This document shows positions 17,768 to 29,611 of a DNA stretch of 57,880 bases, piece after piece. Under the pieces are notes generated by a model. It saw only the letters and a program-made list of their open reading frames with translations. It was not told the origin of the DNA and did no database searches. Positions within the stretch are counted from its first letter, which is position 1, and each line of letters begins with the position of its first letter. This DNA is from Labilithrix sp. (GTDB taxonomy: Bacteria; Myxococcota_A; Polyangia; Polyangiales; Polyangiaceae): assembly GCA_019637175.1 (NCBI GenBank), contig JAHBWD010000056.1, positions 1 to 57,880 of the forward strand. The letters are read 5' to 3'. A program made the translations under genes and the position numbers.

Positions 17768-18604
17768 ATGAAGACCATCCTCGTCACCGGCGCCAACACC
17801 GGCATCGGGGCCGCCTGCGCCCGCGCGCTCGCCGCGCCCGGCGTCCACCTCGTCCTCGCCTGCCGCTCCGCGGACAAAACCGCGCCCGTCCTCGCCGATC
17901 TCGAGGCGCGCGGCGCGACGGCGTCGTTCCAGCGCCTCGATCTCTCGGACCTCGCGCAGTCGGCGTCCGCGGGTGAGGCGCTCGCCGCCGCGCACGAGCG
18001 GATCGATCTGCTCGTCAACAACGCCGGGCTCGCCGGGCATCACGGCCTGACGGCCGACGGTTACGAGCTCGCGTTCGGGACGAACCACCTCGGCCACTTC
18101 GCGTTCACGCTCCCGCTCTTGCCCTGCGTGTCGCGCGCGCGCGGTCGCGTCGTGAACGTCGCGAGCGGCAGCCACCGCCACGTGAAAGACTTCCCGTGGG
18201 CGCACCTCCGCACCGCGACGCGAAGCGTCTCCGGGATGCGCGAGTACGGCGTCTCGAAGCTGTGCAACATCCTCTTCACGGCCGAGATCCGCCGTCGCTT
18301 CCCCGGCGTCTCCGCGGTGAGCATGAACCCGGGGCGGATCGCGAGCGACATCTGGCGATCGGTCCCGCAGCCGCTGCGCGCCGTGCTGCCGGCGCTGCTC
18401 GCGATGAAGTCCGTCGAGATCGGCGGAGGCTACCTCGTTCACGCGGCGGAGGTCGCGCTCGAGGGCGACGACGCGCCGATCTACTTCGACAAGGGCAAGG
18501 CGAAGCGCCCCAGTCTGCTCGCGGCGCGCGAAGATCTCGCCGCGGAGCTCTGGAGCTACAGCCTGGAGGCGATCGCGGCCGCGCGCGCCGATCGCGCCGC
18601 CTGA
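17768..18604 (+). CDS. Short-chain dehydrogenase/reductase
   Basis: The 278-residue protein has the NAD(P) motif TGANTGIGAACARAL, the NNAG motif, catalytic Ser in NVASGSH, and the YGVSKLCN active-site Tyr-Lys. The basic residue after the glycine motif (CRSADK) suggests NADP(H). The closest general match is the retinol-dehydrogenase/WW-domain oxidoreductase-like group. It is the first gene of an operon with a TetR regulator, an MlrC-like peptidase and an unknown gene. The substrate is unknown. Confidence 0.9.
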   Translation: MKTILVTGANTGIGAACARALAAPGVHLVLACRSADKTAPVLADLEARGATASFQRLDLSDLAQSASAGEALAAAHERIDLLVNNAGLAGHHGLTADGYELAFGTNHLGHFAFTLPLLPCVSRARGRVVNVASGSHRHVKDFPWAHLRTATRSVSGMREYGVSKLCNILFTAEIRRRFPGVSAVSMNPGRIASDIWRSVPQPLRAVLPALLAMKSVEIGGGYLVHAAEVALEGDDAPIYFDKGKAKRPSLLAAREDLAAELWSYSLEAIAAARADRAA

Positions 18605-19221
18605 TGGCGCGCCCCCGCGAGACCGAGAAGCGGCGCGAGCTCGCCCACCGCGCCGCCGAGGTGCTCGAGCAGAAGGGGCTCGGCATCTCCACCGAGCAGC
18701 TCGCGCGCGAGCTCGATCTGAATCGAACGACGCTGCTCTATCACTTTCCCACCGTCGCCGAGATCATCCAGACGGTGCTGGCGGAGCTCTTCGCCGAGCA
18801 GGCCGCGTTCGTCGAGGCGCGCGTCGCCGAGCACGAGCACCCGATCGATCGGCTCTACGCGCGCGTCCGCGCCACCCACGGATTTCACCGGGGCAGGGAG
18901 CGAAGGCTCCTCTTCCTCACGCAGGCTGTGGCGGTCACCGGAGGCGCGCAGGTGACGGAGATCCTCCGCGGCGCGGCCGATCTGTTCGCGCCGAGCCGCC
19001 GCGCCTTGCTCGAAGGCCTCGAGCGCGGGATCGAGGAGGGCACGGTCGCGCCGTGCGACGCGAAGGCCGTCGTCTCGCTCGTGCGCGCGGCGATCGACGG
19101 GCTCACGATCCAGAGCGTCACCGAAGGCGCGCCGCTCGAGCCGGTGCATCGCTTTCTCTGGGAGCACGTGCTCGCGCCGCTCAAGCGCGAAGGCAAGTCG
19201 AAGAAAGCGAGAGGGAAGTGA
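18604..19221 (+). CDS. TetR family transcriptional regulator
   Basis: This 205-residue regulator has the N-terminal helix-turn-helix (ISTEQLARELDLNRTTLLYHFPTVAEI) and a helical ligand domain. Its ATG shares a base with the SDR stop codon (TGATG). It is the obvious candidate to bind the two palindromes upstream of the SDR gene, 840 bp away, and so to control its own operon. The ligand is presumably a substrate or product of the SDR or the MlrC-like enzyme; that is inference. Confidence 0.88.
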   Translation: MARPRETEKRRELAHRAAEVLEQKGLGISTEQLARELDLNRTTLLYHFPTVAEIIQTVLAELFAEQAAFVEARVAEHEHPIDRLYARVRATHGFHRGRERRLLFLTQAVAVTGGAQVTEILRGAADLFAPSRRALLEGLERGIEEGTVAPCDAKAVVSLVRAAIDGLTIQSVTEGAPLEPVHRFLWEHVLAPLKREGKSKKARGK

Positions 19222-19223
19222 TC

Positions 19224-20783
19224 ATGTTCTCCGCCAAGCGCCCGCTCCGCATCGCCTATGGACGCCTGTTTCACGAGGCGAACGCGTACTCGCCCGTCGC
19301 GACGACCCTCGAAGACTTCGAGCGCTTCCACTTGATGTCGGGAGATGCGCTCGAGCGCGCGAGCTCGCTGCGCGGCGTCGAGCTCAAGTCGTTCATGCCC
19401 CACGCGGAGCTCACCGGCTTCCGTCAGGCGGCGCGCCTCGCGGGCGGCGTCACCTGCGTTCCGCTCGAGTCGGCGATGGCGGTGCCCGGCGGTCCGCTGG
19501 CGCGCGCATGTTTCGACGAGCTGTGCGGGCGTCTGCTCGCGCGCCTCGAGCGCGCGTTGCCGCTCGACGGCGTCTACCTCGCGCTCCACGGGTCGATGCA
19601 GGTCGAAGGCCTCGACGAGGCGCCCGAGGCGCACCTCTTGCGGCGCGTGCGCGAGGTCGTGGGCGCGTCCGTGAAGATCGCGGTCAGCTACGATCTGCAC
19701 GCGAACCTCTCGGAGGGCCTCGTCGCGCCCGCGACGATCCTGACGGCGTACCGCACGAACCCTCACTGGGATCTGGCGCCGACGGGCTATCGCGCGGGCC
19801 GGCGCCTCATCCGCGCGATCCGCGGAGAGATCACGCCGGTGCACGCGTGGCGGAAGCTCCCGATGGTGATGGGCGGCGGTACGACGATCGACTTCCTCTC
19901 GCCGATGCGAGGCGTGTTCCGCTGGATGCGCAAGCTCGAGCGCGATCCGCGCGTGGTCTCCGCGAGCCTCTTCATGGTCCATCCGTTCACCGACGCCGAG
20001 CAGATCGGCTGGGCCGTCCACGTCTCCACCGACGGCGATCGCGGCCTCGCCGAAGAGCTCGCCGATCGCCTCGCCGATCGCGCGTGGCAGACGCGCGAGA
20101 TCGCGCCGCCGCCGATGCGCGACGCCGCCGCGGCGATCGACGAGGTGCGCGCGAGCCGCTGGCGCAAGCTCGGCCCGGTGACGCTCGTCGACGTCGACGA
20201 CGTCGTGGGCGCCGGCGCGCCCGGCGGCAACACGCACGTCGTGCGCGAGCTGCTCGAGCGCGGGCGAGACGTTCGCGCGTACGTCCCGGTCCACGATCCC
20301 GCGCTCGTCGACGCGCTGCGCGACGCGCCGGTGGGCGCGTCACGCGACGTCGTGCTCGCGGGCACTCCGGGCTACGGCATGCCCGCCGTGAAGCTGGCGC
20401 GCGCGCGCGTCGCGGCCAAGGCCGAGGGCGACTTCGGCCTCGTCGTGCGGCTCGACGTCGACGCGCTCCGCATCGTGGTCGCCGAGCGCGCGCCGCTGCC
20501 GATCCACCCGAGCTTCTGGAGCGCCGTCGGGCTCTCGGCGCGCGCCGCCGATCTCATCGTGCAGAAGAACTTCTTCCACTATCGGATGTTCTACGCGCTC
20601 ACGTCATTTCAGCACATCCCGGTCGTGACCGACGGCGCCACGAGCCTCACGCGCGTTCGCGATCAGGAGTACGCGGTGCCGATGGCGCCGAAGGCGAGGC
20701 TCGACGACTGGCGTCCGTTCGACGCGCGCCTCCGCGCGGCCCGCGTCAGGCGATCACGGGAGCGCGAGATCGCGCTACGTTGA
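19224..20783 (+). CDS. M81 family metallopeptidase (MlrC-like)
   Basis: The 519-residue protein matches the M81/MlrC family: FHEANAYSPV with the metal ligands near the N-terminus, LALHGSMQVEGLDEAPEAHLL, SYDLHANLSEGLV and TILTAYRTNPHWD, and the C-terminal domain with VDVDDVVGAGAPGGNTHVVREL. MlrC cleaves linear products of microcystin degradation, but most family members have unknown substrates. An in-frame GTG lies six bases upstream (19218). It follows the TetR gene by 2 bp. Together with the SDR it suggests a small catabolic operon. Confidence 0.88.
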   Translation: MFSAKRPLRIAYGRLFHEANAYSPVATTLEDFERFHLMSGDALERASSLRGVELKSFMPHAELTGFRQAARLAGGVTCVPLESAMAVPGGPLARACFDELCGRLLARLERALPLDGVYLALHGSMQVEGLDEAPEAHLLRRVREVVGASVKIAVSYDLHANLSEGLVAPATILTAYRTNPHWDLAPTGYRAGRRLIRAIRGEITPVHAWRKLPMVMGGGTTIDFLSPMRGVFRWMRKLERDPRVVSASLFMVHPFTDAEQIGWAVHVSTDGDRGLAEELADRLADRAWQTREIAPPPMRDAAAAIDEVRASRWRKLGPVTLVDVDDVVGAGAPGGNTHVVRELLERGRDVRAYVPVHDPALVDALRDAPVGASRDVVLAGTPGYGMPAVKLARARVAAKAEGDFGLVVRLDVDALRIVVAERAPLPIHPSFWSAVGLSARAADLIVQKNFFHYRMFYALTSFQHIPVVTDGATSLTRVRDQEYAVPMAPKARLDDWRPFDARLRAARVRRSREREIALR

Positions 20784-20787
20784 GCGC

Positions 20788-21183
20788 GTGGCGGTCGGCT
20801 ACTGTCCCGCGTTCGAGCCCAAGCTCGCGGTTCCCTTCGAGGGCGACGGCGCGTCGCTCTTCCACGCCGCGCCGCTGCTCGACGAGCTCGCGGAGGAGCG
20901 CGGGCTTCCGTTGCTCACGAGCTTCGCCGACGATCGCGAGCCTCCGCCCGAATTCGACGGGTACCCGGAGGAGCTCGCCGAGGCGATCGGCCCGTGGACG
21001 GCGTGGTTCTCGGCGACCGAAGGCCTGAGGTGCGTCGAGGGCCTGCTCTCGACGCTCGACGATCCCGGCGCGCGCGCGCGCGTTCCCCTCGTCGACGGCG
21101 TGATCGAGGACCTCACGGCGCTCCACGCCGTCCTCGTCGTCGCGAAGAAGAAGAAGGCGCAGTTTCGCCTCGAAGTCGCCTGA
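20788..21183 (+). CDS. Unknown 131-residue protein
   Basis: A GTG 4 bp after the MlrC-like stop begins a 131-residue soluble protein with no signal peptide. It is acidic through the middle (HAAPLLDELAEERG and FADDREPPPEFDGYPEELA) and has a Lys-rich patch near the end (VVAKKKKAQFRLEV). It has no known motif. Position suggests it is the last gene of the SDR-TetR-MlrC operon, though it may be an independent housekeeping protein. Confidence 0.6.
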   Translation: MAVGYCPAFEPKLAVPFEGDGASLFHAAPLLDELAEERGLPLLTSFADDREPPPEFDGYPEELAEAIGPWTAWFSATEGLRCVEGLLSTLDDPGARARVPLVDGVIEDLTALHAVLVVAKKKKAQFRLEVA

Positions 21184-21196
21184 GCCAAGCGATCGC

Positions 21197-21244
21197 TTGC
21201 GCTCGGGCGGGGCGCACCGTATTTATTGAGGAGGTACTCAATAA
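21197..21244 (+). promoter_or_regulatory. Promoter and TetR-type operator of the RND pump operon
   Basis: A -35 box TTGCGC (21197-21202), 17 bp spacer and a -10 box TATTTA (21220-21225) precede the TetR gene. An inverted repeat with 8 bp arms (TTATTGAG at 21223-21230, CTCAATAA at 21237-21244, spacer GAGGTA) covers the end of the -10 box, the expected start of transcription, the ribosome binding site and the first base of the ATG. A repressor bound here would block transcription fully, and the same hairpin in RNA could hide the ribosome site. Confidence 0.75.
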
Positions 21245-21897
21245 TGCCCCAGCCCGCTCGCCGCCGCGGGCGCCCTCCGGTCATCGCGACCGAGCGCGTC
21301 CTCTCGATCGCCCGCGAGGTCTTCCTCGAGCGGGGGATCCGCGCGACCACCTCGGAGGTGGCGCTCCGCGCGGGCATCAGCGAGGGCACGCTCTTCCACC
21401 GCTTCGCGACGAAAGACGCGCTCTTCCGCGCGGCGATGAACTTCGATCCCATGGTCGAGCCGCCCGTGATCGCGACGCTCCCGAAGATCGCGGGTCAGGG
21501 CGATCTCCGGGCGAACCTCGTGGATCTCGGCATGCGCATGCTCGAGCTCGGCGGCGTGGCGCTGCCCGTCATGATGATGGCGTGGTCGAACCCCGCGAGC
21601 GAGTATTCGCTCGAAAAGCTCGCCGCGCGCAACGTAAACCGCCCCAAGGTCATCCTCCAGGCGTTGCGCGCGTTCTTCGCCACGGAGCGGGAGCACGGTC
21701 GGCTCGGCGAGCACGCCGATCCCGACATGTTGGCGCGCGCCTTCATGGGCAGTCTTCACCATCACTGTCTTCAAGAGATCCTCTTCCGCGACGATCCGCA
21801 GCGGCCGTCGCGAGAGAAGTACGTGCGGGGGATCGTGGACCTCCTGCTCGACGGAGCGGGCGTAGGCCGCAAGCGCGGCGCCAAGGACGTTCGATGA
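21244..21897 (+). CDS. TetR/AcrR family transcriptional regulator
   Basis: This 217-residue protein carries a basic N-terminus (PARRRGRPP), a helix-turn-helix (ATTSEVALRAGISEGTLFHRFATKDALF) and a helical ligand-binding part. It is the first gene of an operon with a membrane-fusion protein and RND pump, whose expression it should repress until a toxic compound binds. Its stop overlaps the next ATG by four bases. The operator in its own promoter supports autoregulation. Confidence 0.92.
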   Translation: MPQPARRRGRPPVIATERVLSIAREVFLERGIRATTSEVALRAGISEGTLFHRFATKDALFRAAMNFDPMVEPPVIATLPKIAGQGDLRANLVDLGMRMLELGGVALPVMMMAWSNPASEYSLEKLAARNVNRPKVILQALRAFFATEREHGRLGEHADPDMLARAFMGSLHHHCLQEILFRDDPQRPSREKYVRGIVDLLLDGAGVGRKRGAKDVR

Positions 21898-22948
21898 AGA
21901 ATTGGTCTCTCCTCGTGCTCCCCCTGATCCTCGGATGCCGTCACGCGCCCGCCGCGAGCGAAGGCGACGCCGGCGCGCCGCCGCCGGTCGCGGTGCAGAC
22001 GGCCGACGTCACCGAGATCGAGGTCCCGGCGCTGCTCCGCGTCAGCGGCAGCCTGCGCGGCTTCCGTGAGGCCGATCTGGCCGCCAACGCGTCCGGCCGC
22101 GTCGTGTCGACGAGCGTCGAGCGCGGCGCGCAGGTGAGCGCGGGTCAGGAGCTCGCGAAGCTCGACGTCCGCGCGGCCTCGCTCAGCGCCGCCGAGGCGA
22201 ACGCGATGGCGGAGAGCGCGCGCACGCAAGAGGCGCAGTCGCGCGTCGACTGCGAGCGCAACGAGAAGCTCAAGGCCGCGGGCGCGATCAGCCAGGCGGA
22301 GTACGATCGAATCGCGACGTCGTGCCGCACGATCCCGCTCGGCGCCGAGGCGGCGACCGCGCGCGCTCGCCTCGCGGCGCAGAACGTCGGCGACGGCATC
22401 ATCCGCGCGCCGTTCGCCGGCGTCGTCACCGAGCGCTTCGTCGAGGTCGGCCAGTTCGTGCGGCAGGAGTCGCGCGTCGTCACCGTCGTGTCGGTCGATA
22501 CGCTTCGCCTCGAGATCGCGATCCCCGAAGCGAAGTCGGCGGAGGTGAAGGAGGGCGCCGACGTGTCGTTCCGTGTGGCGGCGTTCCCGGACGAGACGTT
22601 CCACGGCAAGCTCCGGTTCGTCTCCGGCGCGGTGCGCGCGACGACGCGCGATCTCGTGGCCGAGGCGGTGGTCGAGAACGCCGATCGGAAGCTCAAGCCC
22701 GGCATGTTCGCCGACGTCGAGCTCGCCGCGGGCCTCCGCAAGTCGCCGAGCGTTCCGCGCGAGGCGATCCTCCAGCGCGACGGCAAGGCGCGCGCCTTCT
22801 TCGTCTCCGCCGGCCGGCTCGAAGAGCGCGTCCTCGCGCTCGGCGCCGAGCGCGACGGCCGCGTGGCGGTTACGAAGGGCGCGGCGATCGGCGAGAAGGT
22901 GGCCGTGCAAGACGCGGGCAAGCTCGCCAATGGACAGCGGGTGCGCTG

Positions 22949-22949
<1 letters not shown>
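21894..22949 (+). CDS. RND efflux membrane-fusion (periplasmic adaptor) lipoprotein
   Basis: The 351-residue adaptor has a lipoprotein signal ending LILGC, the two lipoyl half motifs (GRVVSTSVERGAQVSAGQELAKLD and DGIIRAPFAGVVTERFVEVG), a short coiled-coil hairpin between them and the beta-barrel part (VPREAILQRDGKARAFFV). It would link the RND pump to an outer-membrane channel. Its stop overlaps the pump ATG by one base. No TolC-like gene is adjacent, so the outer-membrane channel must be encoded elsewhere. Confidence 0.93.
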
Positions 22950-26098
<3,149 letters not shown>

Positions 26099-26102
26099 CG
26101 CC

Positions 26103-27440
26103 TCAGGGCTGGTTCAGGTAGACCTTCCAGAAGGGGCTCGCCGTTCCGTCGCCCCACACGCGCGGAGAAGCGCCGCTTCCGTTGCTCACGTAGCGTCCAG
26201 ACGACACGAGGTCCGGCTTGCGGTCGCCGTCGATGTCGAGGAGCGCGAACTGCGTGCTCGCGATCGTCTCGGGATAGCGCGCGCCGTTCTCCGCGCCGAC
26301 GTCGCGGACCGGCCAGCTCTTGGGAGATGTGGCGAAGCCGGAGCCGGTGTTGAGGAAGACCTTCCAGTGCGGGCTCGCGCTTCCGTCGCCCCAGACGCGC
26401 GGAGAAGCGCCGCTTCCGTTGCTCACGTAGCGCCCCGACGAGACGAGATCGGGCTTCTTGTCGCCGTCGATGTCGACGACGGACCACTGCGAGCCGCCGA
26501 TCGTCTCGGGGAAGCGAGGCGCGGTCTCGCCGAGATCGCCCACGCTCCACGTCGTCACGTTCGAAGCGAAGCCGGATCCCGTGTTGAGGAAGACCTTCCA
26601 GTGCGGGCTCGCGGTTCCGTCGCCCCAGACGCGCGGAGAAGCGCCGCTTCCGTTGCTCACGTAGCGTCCCGACGAAACGAAGTCGGGTTTGCGGTCGCCG
26701 TCGACGTCGATGAGCGCCCACTGGGAGTCGGCGATGAGGGAAGGGAAGCGATCGGCGCCTTCGCCGATGTTCCTCACGGGCCAGAGCGTCGCGCTCGAGG
26801 CGAAGCCGGATCCCGTGTTGAGGAAGACCTTCCAGTGCGGGCTCGCGGTCGCGTCGCCCCACACGCGGGGTGACGCGCCGCTGCCGTTGCTCACGTAGCG
26901 TCCGGACGAGACGAGATCGGGCTTGCCGTCGCCGTTCATGTCGACGACCGCCCACTGCGAGTCGGCGATGAAGTGCGGATGGCGCGCGGTCTCGTCGCCG
27001 AGGTTGCTCACCGGCCAGAGCTTTGCCGTGGGCGAGAAGCCGGAGCCGGTGTTCGTGAAGACCTTCCAGTGCGGGCTCGCGGTTCCGTCGCCCCATACGC
27101 GGGGCGAAGCGCCGCTGCCGTTGCTCACGTAGCGTCCGGACGAGACGAGGTCGGGCTTTCCGTCTCCGTCGATGTCGATGAGCGCCCACTGCGAGTCGCC
27201 GACGGAGTACGGAAAACGCGCGCCGGTTTCGTCGCCGACGTTGCTGACGGGCCAGACCTTGGGCGTCGTGGAGAATCCGGATCCCGTGTTGGTGAAGACC
27301 TTCCAGTGGGGGCTCGCGGTTCCGTCACCCCACACGCGGGGCGAGGCGCCGCTGCCGTTGCTCACGTAGCGTCCGGACGAGACGAGATCCGGTTTGTCGT
27401 CGCCGTCGATGTCGATGACGGTCCATTGCAGGTTGCCGAT
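26103..27440. repeat. Six tandem coding repeats of 234-237 bp
   Basis: The word GTTGCTCACGTAGCG recurs at 26181, 26418, 26652, 26886, 27120 and 27357, giving units of 234 or 237 bp (78 or 79 codons). The differences between units are mainly third-position changes and a few segments around the variable PETIG/PSLIA stretch. Such similarity points to recent duplication or ongoing gene conversion within the gene. Confidence 0.9.
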
Positions 27441-27695
27441 GGTCTCGGGAAAGCGCGCGGAGCTCTCGCCGACGTCGCCGACGGTCCACGACAGCGCGGT
27501 CTCGGCGAACTTCGTCCCGGGCACGAACGGAGGCTCGGTCGGCCCGCCGTCGCTCGGTCCGCCGTCGCCGCCGTTCGACGGATCGTCGCTCGCGCCGGGG
27601 CCGCCGTTCGGGCCTGCTCCCACGTCGGTCGCGGGCGAATTTCCGCTGCACGCGGCGACGAAGGTGACGATAGCTCCGAGGATAACCGAGCGCAT
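26103..27695 (-). CDS. FG-GAP/VCBS-like repeat lipoprotein with six near-identical repeats
   Basis: The 530-residue product has a lipoprotein signal (TFVAACSG), a Gly/Pro/Asp-rich linker to about residue 60 and six tandem units of 78-79 residues. Each holds QW..xDIDGDxKPDLVSSGRY, a calcium-binding FG-GAP-like loop, then VSNGSGASPRVWGDG and ASPHWKVFxNTGSGF. The units are almost identical in both protein and DNA. The last unit ends WKVYLNQP at the C-terminus, which closes a beta-propeller-like ring. It should be an outer-surface calcium-binding protein, perhaps adhesive. ATG at 27695 is chosen because it yields the lipobox. Confidence 0.85.
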   Translation of the reverse strand: MRSVILGAIVTFVAACSGNSPATDVGAGPNGGPGASDDPSNGGDGGPSDGGPTEPPFVPGTKFAETALSWTVGDVGESSARFPETIGNLQWTVIDIDGDDKPDLVSSGRYVSNGSGASPRVWGDGTASPHWKVFTNTGSGFSTTPKVWPVSNVGDETGARFPYSVGDSQWALIDIDGDGKPDLVSSGRYVSNGSGASPRVWGDGTASPHWKVFTNTGSGFSPTAKLWPVSNLGDETARHPHFIADSQWAVVDMNGDGKPDLVSSGRYVSNGSGASPRVWGDATASPHWKVFLNTGSGFASSATLWPVRNIGEGADRFPSLIADSQWALIDVDGDRKPDFVSSGRYVSNGSGASPRVWGDGTASPHWKVFLNTGSGFASNVTTWSVGDLGETAPRFPETIGGSQWSVVDIDGDKKPDLVSSGRYVSNGSGASPRVWGDGSASPHWKVFLNTGSGFATSPKSWPVRDVGAENGARYPETIASTQFALLDIDGDRKPDLVSSGRYVSNGSGASPRVWGDGTASPFWKVYLNQP

Positions 27696-27803
27696 GCGAC
27701 GTCTTACGCTCGCTCCGGCGGTTTCTCCCGATCGCTCGTAACGAATGGCGGTGATGTCCGACTCAACGCTCGAGGCCGATGAGACGGCCCCACGAAAGGA
27801 AGA

Positions 27804-28268
27804 ATGGACATGTCGACCGCGAAGCACTTCATTCCCGACGGCTCGCAGCAGCTCATGGCGCAGCTCATCGTCAAGGACGCGAAGAAGACCGCCGCCTTTC
27901 TCGCCGACGCCTTCGGCGGAGAGAAGATCGCCGAGTACCCCGGCCCCGACGGCAAAGGCGTCATGTGGGCGATGGTGAAGGTCGGCGACTCTCGCATCCT
28001 CCTCGCCGACGCGTCCGGCTTCGCCACGCCGACGCGCGCGAACATCTTCGTCTACGTGCCCGACGTCGACGCGGCGCTCGGTCGCGCGAGGGAGCGCGGC
28101 GCGAAGATCCTCCAGCCGGCTGCGGACATGTTCTGGGGCGATCGCTGGGCGCTCGTCGAGGATCCCGACGGCAACCACTATCAGATCGCGACGCACATCG
28201 AGGATCTGACGCCCGCGGAGATCGGCCAGCGCATGAAGGGCGCGGCGCAGGCGGCGGCCTCCGCGTAG
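27804..28268 (+). CDS. VOC family (glyoxalase/PhnB-like) protein
   Basis: This 154-residue protein has the beta-alpha-beta-beta-beta pairs of the vicinal oxygen chelate fold: MAQLIVKDAKKTAAFLADAFGG, the LLADASGFATPTRANIFVYVPDVDAAL segment, and WALVEDPDGNHYQIATH near the end, which contains the typical His and the Glu metal site. Function in this group varies (lyases, antibiotic-binding proteins), so the substrate is unknown. A ribosome site (AAGGA) lies before the ATG at 27804; an ATG two codons later is possible. It is divergent from the repeat lipoprotein. Confidence 0.88.
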   Translation: MDMSTAKHFIPDGSQQLMAQLIVKDAKKTAAFLADAFGGEKIAEYPGPDGKGVMWAMVKVGDSRILLADASGFATPTRANIFVYVPDVDAALGRARERGAKILQPAADMFWGDRWALVEDPDGNHYQIATHIEDLTPAEIGQRMKGAAQAAASA

Positions 28269-28324
28269 CGCGAGGTCCTTTCAGGGAAGCGCTCTTTTCC
28301 ATTTCACGTACGAGGACTACTGGG

Positions 28325-28906
28325 ATGAATCAACCCGTCCATTACCGGCAGCCCGAGGTTCGACCCTCCTGCTCTCGGTGCGGCGTCCATCCGGGCGACG
28401 CGCCGTTCTTCTCGCCGCAGGGGCATCTCCTGTGTCAAGCCTGCTTTCACGCCGCGGGTCAGGCCGCCGCCCAGCGCTCGACCTCCGGCGCGTTCGGCGG
28501 CGGGTTGATTCATCTCGGCAACGAGGGCGCCACGATCGACGCGGGGATGCGTTCGGACCTCGAGGCGAAGATGCTTCGCCGGTGCGCCAAGTGCCACGCG
28601 CACGCGGTCACCGTCGTTCACGTGACGTTCCACTACGTCAACGGCATCACGAGCGGCCGCACCTATGAGCACTGCTGCGGCGCGTGCAACCACTCGTTCA
28701 AGACCGAGAGCGTCTTCCGCTCGATCACCGAGCTCGGCACGGGCATCGTGGCCGCGCTCGCCGGTCTCGGCGCGATCGCCTTCGCGTCGGGCTGGTCACT
28801 GCTGGTCGTCCTCTTCCTGCCGCTCGGCGTGTGGATGATCGCCTCGTCGATCCGCGCGATGATCGCGCGCCTGCGCAACCCGGTCGTACCGCGCCTGCCG
28901 ACTTAG
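28325..28906 (+). CDS. Zinc-ribbon membrane protein of unknown function
   Basis: The 193-residue protein has two pairs of Cys close to the N-terminus (CSRCGVHPGDAP and LLCQACF) and a second set at CAKCHAHAV and CCGACNHSFK, which look like zinc ribbons. Two membrane segments follow in the C-terminal third (GTGIVAALAGLGAIAFASG and LLVVLFLPLGVWMIASSI) with a basic tail. The arrangement suggests a membrane-anchored zinc-binding domain in the cytoplasm. I do not recognise a family. It follows the VOC gene by 56 bp. Confidence 0.68.
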   Translation: MNQPVHYRQPEVRPSCSRCGVHPGDAPFFSPQGHLLCQACFHAAGQAAAQRSTSGAFGGGLIHLGNEGATIDAGMRSDLEAKMLRRCAKCHAHAVTVVHVTFHYVNGITSGRTYEHCCGACNHSFKTESVFRSITELGTGIVAALAGLGAIAFASGWSLLVVLFLPLGVWMIASSIRAMIARLRNPVVPRLPT

Positions 28907-28909
28907 CGT

Positions 28910-29611
28910 TCACTGCCAGTGCGCGCTGCGCCGTGCGGGATCGATCGGGCCGATCGCGTCGACGCCGGCCTTGTCCATCTCGTCGAGCAGGGCGTCGACG
29001 CCGATCTCGAGCTTGCGGCTCATCTCGGCGGCGGTGACCGGGACGACCTGGAACACGAAGATGGGCGGATCGCCCGGGATCGAGAAGAACGGCGGGCCGA
29101 GCAGGTACGGCGGGAGGATCAGCGCTCCCGAGAGCAGCGTGCCCTTCGCGTACGGCTCGGCCGGATCGCCGTTTGGCAGCGAGTGACCGTAGCCGAGCCA
29201 CGTCCCGAACTCGTGAGGGAAGCGCCCGAGCTGCTTGAGGAGACGTATCGGCCAGTAGACCGCTTCGTCGGCGAAGGCCTCTTGGGTCATCGGCCACTCC
29301 GCGGGCAGGAGCATGCAGAGCTCGATGCGGCTCGACTCCGCGCCCATGCCTTGGGGGACGGTCATCGGGAGGGCGCTCATGCCCGACGTGACGAGCACCT
29401 GATAGGGGCGCTGCTCCGTCGCGGGCACGTGATGGACGTCGAGGTGGATGCGCTCGGAGACGATCTCGTGCCACACCATCCCGACCCCGCCGAAGTGCGT
29501 CTCGAGGTGCTTGGAGATCCGTTCGTCGTCGGCGTGCGCGATCTCCGACGAAGGCGCGACGCGCTCGTCGTGACGAAGAATGGGCCCGCTGCGGCTGCGC
29601 TCGTCGCTCAT
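28910..29611 (-). CDS. Suppressor of fused (SUFU)-domain protein
   Basis: The 233-residue protein carries the bacterial SUFU domain: HLETHFGGVGMVWHEIVSERIHLDVHHV, the TSGMSALPM motif, ELCMLLPAEW and the closing FVFQVVPVTAAEMSRKLEIG. The eukaryotic form binds Gli-type factors in Hedgehog signalling; bacterial ones are usually immunity-type or partner-binding proteins. It is cytoplasmic. No polymorphic-toxin gene lies beside it, so the partner is unknown. Convergent to the zinc-ribbon membrane gene with 3 bp between stop codons. Confidence 0.85.
   Translation of the reverse strand: MSDERSRSGPILRHDERVAPSSEIAHADDERISKHLETHFGGVGMVWHEIVSERIHLDVHHVPATEQRPYQVLVTSGMSALPMTVPQGMGAESSRIELCMLLPAEWPMTQEAFADEAVYWPIRLLKQLGRFPHEFGTWLGYGHSLPNGDPAEPYAKGTLLSGALILPPYLLGPPFFSIPGDPPIFVFQVVPVTAAEMSRKLEIGVDALLDEMDKAGVDAIGPIDPARRSAHWQ

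Noticed and set aside
14891..18442. 1183-residue open frame on the minus strand
   Set aside because: It overlaps the TonB-like gene, the PEGA kinase and the SDR, all with strong motifs; no motif is present on the minus strand.
26103..27440. CRISPR-like array
   Set aside because: Repeat units are 234-237 bp, keep the reading frame and encode FG-GAP-like protein units; there are no short repeats with unique spacers.
27745..27978. Small gene in front of the VOC gene
   Set aside because: Only its first 20 residues look natural; the rest is a Ser/Arg-rich alternate frame of the VOC gene.
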